A DNA stretch of 64,000 nt from Chelydra serpentina (lineage: Eukaryota; Chordata; Testudines; Chelydridae). Below the pieces are notes generated by a model. The model saw only the letters and a program-made list of their open reading frames with translations, did no database searches and was not told the origin of the DNA. Positions 58,693-64,000 of this stretch are shown here, piece after piece; position 1 is the stretch's first letter, and each line of letters opens with the position of its first letter. The translations under genes and the position numbers were made by a program. The stretch is taken from contig JBAIAC010000004.1 in NCBI GenBank assembly GCA_037349315.1, forward strand, positions 41,171,001-41,235,000. Reading direction: 5' to 3'.

Positions 58693-59823
58693 CTCTATGG
58701 ACTCTGGCCATTAGGCCATGCTGCCCTGCAACAGGGGCTGCTCTATGGACTCTGGCCATCGGGCCGTGCTGCCCTGCAACAGGGGCTGCTCTATGGACTC
58801 TGGCCATCGGGCCGTGCTGCCCTGCAACAGGGGCTGCTCTATGGACTCTGGCCATCGGGCCGTGCTGCCCTGCAACAGGGGCTGCTCTATGGACTCTGGC
58901 CATCGGGCCGTGCTGCCCTGCAACAGGGGCTGCTCTATGGACTCTGGCCATCGGGCCGTGCTGCCCTGCAACAGGGGCTGCTCTATGGACTCTGGCCATC
59001 GGGCCGTGCTGCCCTGCAACAGGGGCTGCTCTATGGACTCTGGCCATCGGGCCGTGCTGCCCTGCAACAGGGGCTGCTCTATGGACTCTGGCCATCGGGC
59101 CGTGCTGCCCTGCAACAGGGGCTGCTCTATGGACTCTGGCCATCGGGCCGTGCTGCCCTGCAACAGGGGCTGCTCTATGGACTCTGGCCATCGGGCCGTG
59201 CTGCCCTGCAACAGGGGCTGCTCTATGGACTCTGGCCATCGGGCCGTGCTGCCCTGCAACAGGGGCTGCTCTATGGACTCTGGCCATCGGGCCGTGCTGC
59301 CCTGCAACAGGGGCTGCTCTATGGACTCTGGCCATCGGGCCGTGCTGCCCTGCAACAGGGGCTGCTCTATGGACTCTGGCCATCGGGCCGTGCTGCCCTG
59401 CAACAGGGGCTGCTCTATGGACTCTGGCCATCGGGCCGTGCTGCCCTGCAACAGGGGCTGCTCTATGGACTCTGGCCATCGGGCCGTGCTGCCCTGCAAC
59501 AGGGGCTGCTCTATGGACTCTGGCCATCGGGCCGTGCTGCCCTGCAACAGGGGCTGCTCTATGGACTCTGGCCATCGGGCCGTGCTGCCCTGCAACAGGG
59601 GCTGCTCTATGGACTCTGGCCATCGGGCCGTGCTGCCCTGCAACAGGGGCTGCTCTATGGACTCTGGCCATCGGGCCGTGCTGCCCTGCAACAGGGGCTG
59701 CTCTATGGACTCTGGCCATCGGGCCGTGCTGCCCTGCAACAGGGGCTGCTCTATGGACTCTGGCCATCGGGCCGTGCTGCCCTGCAACAGGGGCTGCTCT
59801 ATGGACTCTGGCCATTGGGCCAC
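58693..59823 (+). repeat. 48-bp tandem repeat, 23 full units plus a partial
   Basis: The unit starts ctctatggactctggccatc and has a period of exactly 48 bases from 58693 to 59797. The first unit has ccattaggccatg and the last partial one ccattgggccacg. The 22 units between them appear identical, with ccatcgggccgtg. Because 48 is divisible by three and the unit has no stop in at least four frames, long ORFs arise on both strands (16-residue repeat LYGLWPSGRAALQQGL in one). No evidence that any is translated. Confidence 0.95.
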
Positions 59824-60409
59824 GCTGTCCGGATCTGAGGAGCGTAAACCATCACACCATGACAGAGAGAGATGTAGAGGGAGATATCAGAGAGAGAGAG
59901 ACTGAAATACAGGTTTAGGTGATTGGGCACAAGTCCAGAGTGTAGATGGAGACTAGTGAATCATCAGCATAAAGATAATAGTTAAAACCATGTGAAAGGA
60001 TTATATTAGCTAGGGAAAGAATGTAGAGCAAGAAGAGGAGGAAGCCGAGGACAGAGACCTATGGGATCCTTACAGAAAATGGGAGAAAAGCAGAGGGTGA
60101 TCCATGAGAAGACATGCATAGGGAATGACCCGGGAGATAGGAGGAGAATTATGAGAGAACTGTATCACAAAAGGCAAAGGAGGAAAAGATTTCAAAAAGG
60201 AGATTTTGAGTTTGCCTGTCAACGTAGCAAGGAGGTCAAGGAGACTGAGACTGGAATAGTGTCTCTGAGATCTAGCCATGAAGAGAGACCCCTGGTGAGT
60301 GCCATTGCAGTGGAGTGAACCAGGAAGAAACCTGACTGAAAAAGATACAGGATGGCATTAGAAGAGAGGACTTTGAGGCAGTGGTTTCAGACGATGCGTA
60401 CAGGTCCCC

Positions 60410-60705
60410 TTGGAGCTGTGGGGGCGGTTACGATTCCCAGCTCATGTAGACATACTCGCGCTAGCTTGCATTGAAATAGTTCATTAAAAATAGTCGTGTA
60501 GCTGGGGTTGCAGGGGCAGCAGTGAACTGTAGCATGGGTTAGCCACGCTGAGTACAAACCTGCCTGAAACCCATGGGCACACACTCAGCATGGCTAGCTT
60601 GTGCTGCTGATGCTCTGACTTCACTACTATTTTTAGAACAGTAGCATTATGAGTGTTCATGTGAGTATATTTGCACGAGCTGGGAATCACGTCTCTAGCT
60701 CCATG
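60410..60705. mobile_element. Palindromic MITE with gattcccagctc termini
   Basis: Left ttggagctgtgg...cgattcccagctcatg and right gcacgagctgggaatcacg...tagctccatg are inverted repeats. Inner arms (aaaaatagtcgtgtagct, ttagccacgctgagtac against actcagcatggctagc, ctactatttttagaacag) fold back on each other. No ORF of its own. Confidence 0.65.
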
Positions 60706-60834
60706 GTGGACTTAGCCTATATGCTTATTGAATTCAGAGGTGAACTATAGTGCTGGCCTGAATACAAGAACTCCATTTTGCGAAAAAAATTGAAGTTAAC
60801 GACATTTGTTTTCTTTCCACAACAGAACAAAACG

Positions 60835-61020
60835 GAGAGCTTTCAAAAATGTTCTTGAATGAGAAAGTGAGACAGACACCCACACCAAAATAGCTCCTGG
60901 ATTAGCGGACTGACCCGCGAGACCCAGTTTTAAGTGCCTGCTCTGCCTGATGTGGAGCAGGGACTTGAACCTACATCTCGCTGACAAGTGTCTTAACCAC
61001 CAAGCTATAGAGTCAATCAC
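60835..61020 (-). repeat. tRNA-derived SINE fragment
   Basis: The minus strand has an A-box-like tagcttggtggtt (61007-60995) and a B-box ggttcaagtcc (60971-60961) at tRNA-like spacing. A non-tRNA body follows to about 60835. This is the internal RNA polymerase III promoter arrangement of SINEs. No A-rich tail or target duplication identified. Confidence 0.55.
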
Positions 61021-61798
61021 TGTTGCTGGGACCGGTCCACTTCGTATAAATAATTAAATATTCACTGGGCCAGAAACAGAGAGACAATGAATATTTTATA
61101 ATCTATACAAAGTGGAATAGCTCCAACAGGAGAGCGGGAAAGAGAGGGAGAGCGGTGATTGAGACTTTTACATCACTCCTTATTTGTTCAGGAACTTTAA
61201 ATCCACCCCGGGTCAATAAAGACACCCAGAAAGGACAATATTTTATCACCAGTTTTGGTTCTGCTCCAAGATATCAAATTTCTGGAACATAATACATTAG
61301 TTAGCATGATTTCCTGAAAAGCATCTGAACAAGGACCCAATTCTGGGCATTGACATTGTGAATTCCTTTAAAGTTTTACTGGAAGGAAGCAAATTCCTAA
61401 TAGGTGGAGAAAGATTAGATCTTCAACCTTTCCTCCAACATGGAATACAGATCTTTCAAAGTATCATTGACTTCTGAAATTAATAGTTGACATGGACAGC
61501 AAACAAAAGATTTGTATGCTTTGCTGGGGGAGGTGACACATGGCTTTGACTTTATCAGTTGTAAATGCCTTGTGATCTGCATGCAGGAAAGGAGAGATCT
61601 GTTTTGAGTGTAGGGTTGGTTAATACTGTATGTTGTACCGGTAAGTTTTATCCAAGAGAAAGGGAAAATTGATTATAATATCTACATACATACGTGAGTT
61701 CTTATGCAGCCACCATATCCATCACCATAATATGTGAGCACCTTGCATGACTTTAAAGTGAAACAAGAAATCTTTCTCTTCTTCCTTCCCCATAGGGT
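61021..61798. other. No gene recognised
   Basis: AT-rich non-coding DNA, no motif seen. Confidence 0.5.
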
Positions 61799-61806
61799 GG
61801 CATAAT

Positions 61807-62444
61807 TAAGGCTACGATTTTGTCATGGAGGTCGCGGAAGTCTCAGGGTCCCGCTGCCTCCCGCAGCAGCAGGGAGCTGTGAGGTACCCCTGCTCAAGCT
61901 CTGAGCTGCCAAGGGTGGCAGGGGGACCCCCGCAGCTCCCCGCTGCCATGGCAGCAGGGGGATCCCTGCAGCTCCCTGCCACCGCTGCTCCCTGTTGCTG
62001 TGGGTAGACAGGGGGATCCCTGCATCTCCCCATCCCCGTGGGTGGGCAGGGGGATCTCCACATCTCCCCACCACCGTGGGCAACAAGAGGACCCCCGCAG
62101 CTCCCTGCCACCACGGGGGCAGGAGGATCCTGCAGCTCCCTGTTGCCTTTGGGAGCGGAGTTAGGGATCCCTGCAGCCCCTGGCCACTGTGAGGGAGGGG
62201 GTAGGGGGATCCTGCAGCTCCCCACTGTCGGTGGAGGGGGACCCTATAGCTCTGAGCCCCCATGTGTGGTGGGGGCCCCTGGAGCTCCCAGTCATCCCAC
62301 AGCTGCCCAGCCCCTTCCCATTTTATAATGGATATTTTTAGTAAAAGTCAGGGACAGGTCATGGGCTTCCATGAATTTTTCTTTATTGCCCCTGACCCGT
62401 CTGTCACTTTTTCTAAAAAGATCCATGACAAAATCTTAGTCTTA
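61807..62444. mobile_element. hAT element with GC-rich minisatellite core, exact 8-bp TSD
   Basis: Left end taaggctacgattttgtcat and right end (reverse: taagactaagattttgtcat) match at 18 of 20. Exact duplication ggcataat lies at 61799-61806 and 62445-62452. TAAGG fits the hAT terminal consensus. No transposase. Confidence 0.85.
61920..62240 (+). repeat. Degenerate minisatellite in the hAT core
   Basis: Repeats of about 35-45 bases built on gggggatccctgcagctccc and ctgccaccgc words, around eight loose copies with variable spacing. ORFs here are repeat artefacts. Confidence 0.7.
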
Positions 62445-62452
62445 GGCATAAT

Positions 62453-64000
62453 TACATGTATTCTTTGTAGGGATTTCTTTTTTGGTTAAAATACAGGCAA
62501 TTATTGTGGAGTGGCTATGTCAAAAAATGGGTTGTGTATTCAGTTCAGAAAGTGTTGAGATTTGTGCCCATCTCGGGGCCTTTTGCTGAATTCGGGAATG
62601 GACTGGTTGTGTACTGAATCCTCACAGCCATGGGTACAAGATACAGGGTATCACATTACTTCTGGGACACATTAGCCAAAATATTCCTCTCTATTGTCAT
62701 TAGTGTCATTGATGGGTTAGTTTGTTTTGTTTCAGTGGAGCTGGATAGCATCAAAATTAACTGCTTTGATTTGCTGGCTGTTTATTAATAATCTTCTGTA
62801 ATTCTCCATGACAAATTTTATGAAAAAAATAACAGTCAAACAGCTTGTGTGAATTAATGCTCCGAATGAAGTCTGCTTAGAATTACACACTTATATACTT
62901 CTCTAAAATATGTTTTTTCCTTTTAAAATATTTAACTGTTCCTTGCATATTTCTTCTGTCAGGCACAGGCTATCTACTGATGTTCTGCATGAGGAGCTCT
63001 CACTGACCCAGATGGAAGTTCAACGTATGGCGCACGTGATAAGATTCTGGAAAGGGTTATGCTGAGATAACTCTCAGAGTGTCTTTATGCCTCTGATTTC
63101 CTTTGTCCCTTGTCTTCAACCTGGATGAAATGGGTTGAAATCCTGGTCCAATTAAGTCAATGGGAGCTTTCTCATTGACTTCAGTGGGGCAAGGATTTCA
63201 TCCCAGTTGTCCATAACTGATATTATTAGAGTTATCTCTCTCTTTGATATATTTGATTATGAGGTGTTGTGGACATTCCTGTGGTCTCTGCTTGGCATGG
63301 ATCTAGCTGCCCTTCACTGGTGCTCTATCTTTTTTCTTTAAGAGGTCCCAAAGAGTAATGCTGGGCAATTTCTCTTTTGCCCCTAAGACTCTATCTTTTA
63401 GGGTGCCTTAGGGTTTTGCATTTTCACCCCTCCTACTCAATGGTCTTTTTACTTGGATAATAATCCGCCAACCTCTTTCAGATTAGATAACAGGACAGTT
63501 ATCTCATCTGAAAGAGGTAATCTTTTTTTCTTGATATAGATTATCATATAGTGCTGTTGTTGTGCATTGCTGAACAGTTACCATGTTTCATCTTGGCGGT
63601 GGCAGCATTTCAGTCGTAAGTGAAATAATTTGTTTGTTATGTGCTTTGGGTTGTTCCTGGCTGAATATTGCTAAGTCATTTTAAAACATGGAAATATAAC
63701 AATTGTCATGGGTCCATAGTGTCAATTTGACAGTACTGGAGTGTAAAGTTCTCTGTTTATCCATAGAAAGATTCAGTACAAGAAGCAACAATGTACAGCA
63801 TTCCCATACCATCTTGCCAATGCACCTTAACCATTATTTGGATGAATAAACCCTAGGGATGAGAGGAGAGTTCATTCTTCAGGGTCACCAATCCTCAACC
63901 ATTTTGTTACTTCTGACAACTAATGTGTCATCTGTGGCAATAGTTTTTGTGGTGTAGACATTCTGTTCATTAGGAACAGGCTGAGACCACTGTCTCAATT
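62453..64000. other. No gene; two short inverted repeats
   Basis: AT-rich. A palindrome gaaatcctggtcc...ggcaaggatttcatc lies at 63135-63203, and a tight 21-bp hairpin at 63471-63518. No ORF with a recognised motif to the window end. Confidence 0.5.

Larger units (their letters stand above)
58153..59856 (+). mobile_element. Solo LTR carrying a tandem-repeat array
   Basis: Begins tgtatgatgg and ends ccatcaca, the TG...CA inverted ends of LTRs. It is flanked by an exact 4-bp duplication ccat at 58149-58152 and 59857-59860, the size expected for Gypsy-type or retroviral integrases. A TATA box lies 114 bases in. No internal coding region or second LTR is present, so this is a solo LTR left by recombination. 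About two thirds of its 1704 bp is a 48-bp tandem repeat. ORFs across it on both strands exist only because the unit is a multiple of three. Confidence 0.75.
57900..60405 (-). pseudogene. L2-like LINE RT fragment, split by a solo LTR
   Basis: Minus-strand reading right of the LTR (60405 to 59857) gives an RT segment with LYADDS at about 59957-59974, matching the YADDxQL box of L2-type LINEs (codons for Tyr-Ala-Asp-Asp at 59960-59971), followed by decayed wording with stops. Left of the LTR, from 58152 down, the same strand continues with MAKTELLIY (family SKTELL) and SQAHNLGVILDSLLG-like wording near 58020-58060. The two halves are colinear parts of one RT, which shows the LTR landed inside an existing LINE. 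No EN or ORF1 seen. Confidence 0.65.

Noticed and set aside
58693..59823. CRISPR-like array
   Set aside because: The units are contiguous identical repeats with no unique spacers, in a vertebrate LTR.
58519..59838. 439-codon plus-strand ORF and similar ORFs of 395, 402 and 370 codons over the same bases
   Set aside because: All arise from a 48-bp stop-free tandem unit inside a solo LTR. They are open on both strands in several frames, which is not how a real gene behaves.
61812..62263. 137- and 146-codon minus-strand ORFs
   Set aside because: They are translations of the GC-rich minisatellite core of a hAT element.
1..64000. Host protein-coding exons
   Set aside because: No ORF outside mobile elements showed a recognisable domain with plausible splice context. 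Short or single exons could still be missed by eye.

Overview
This window reads as vertebrate, and most probably turtle (Testudines), nuclear DNA. It is AT-rich and sparse in genes. It is dominated by repeat types that I associate with turtle and other sauropsid genomes: CR1 LINEs in both orientations, RTE-type and L2/jockey-type LINE debris, a DIRS-like tyrosine-recombinase retroelement, a solo LTR, hAT elements with 8-bp target-site duplications (TSDs), a pogo-like MITE, MIR-like CORE-SINE pieces, and several short palindromic MITE families. The species assignment rests on recognising these families from memory. I found no host protein-coding exon, rRNA, functional tRNA or CRISPR array. Every substantial protein-like signal belongs to a broken mobile element.

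Layout. 1-2515 is the 3' three-quarters of an RTE-clade LINE, followed by an LTR-like fragment and a piece of a foldback repeat family. 8.4-9.0 kb holds a decayed jockey/L2-type reverse transcriptase (RT). 9.6 kb carries a tiny foldback insertion with a 17-bp TSD. 11.4-20 kb holds CR1 3' ends, two large GC-rich hAT elements and a pogo-like MITE. 22.2-30.9 kb is a dense pile: a hAT MITE, a near-full-length but decayed CR1 on the minus strand, a palindromic MITE in its 5' region, a plus-strand CR1 3' end, and a second RTE-like LINE on the minus strand that has lost its RT catalytic box. 32.8 kb has a perfect 183-bp-arm hairpin insertion. 37.5-41.2 kb is a DIRS-like element with about 155-bp inverted terminal repeats, interrupted by a MITE and with a truncated recombinase. 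42.7-46.6 kb has a short MITE, a third foldback insertion and another hAT element. 51-57.8 kb has further MITEs, MIR-like pieces and an 861-bp TIR element. 57.9-60.4 kb is an L2-like LINE on the minus strand split by a 1.7-kb solo LTR, most of which is a homogeneous 48-bp tandem repeat of about 24 copies. 60.4-62.4 kb holds a MITE, a tRNA-derived SINE and a hAT element with a GC-rich minisatellite core.

The most notable system is a foldback family seen at 9612-9678, 32838-33256 and 42870-43145. Each copy has a single-copy head followed by a hairpin of that same family, flanked by perfect 13-17-bp direct repeats. The flanks point to target-primed (retroelement-like) insertion rather than cut-and-paste, and the hairpin suggests self-primed or strand-switching synthesis. 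The second is the solo LTR carrying the 48-bp array. Stretches between the named elements are described as unrecognised single-copy-looking DNA.
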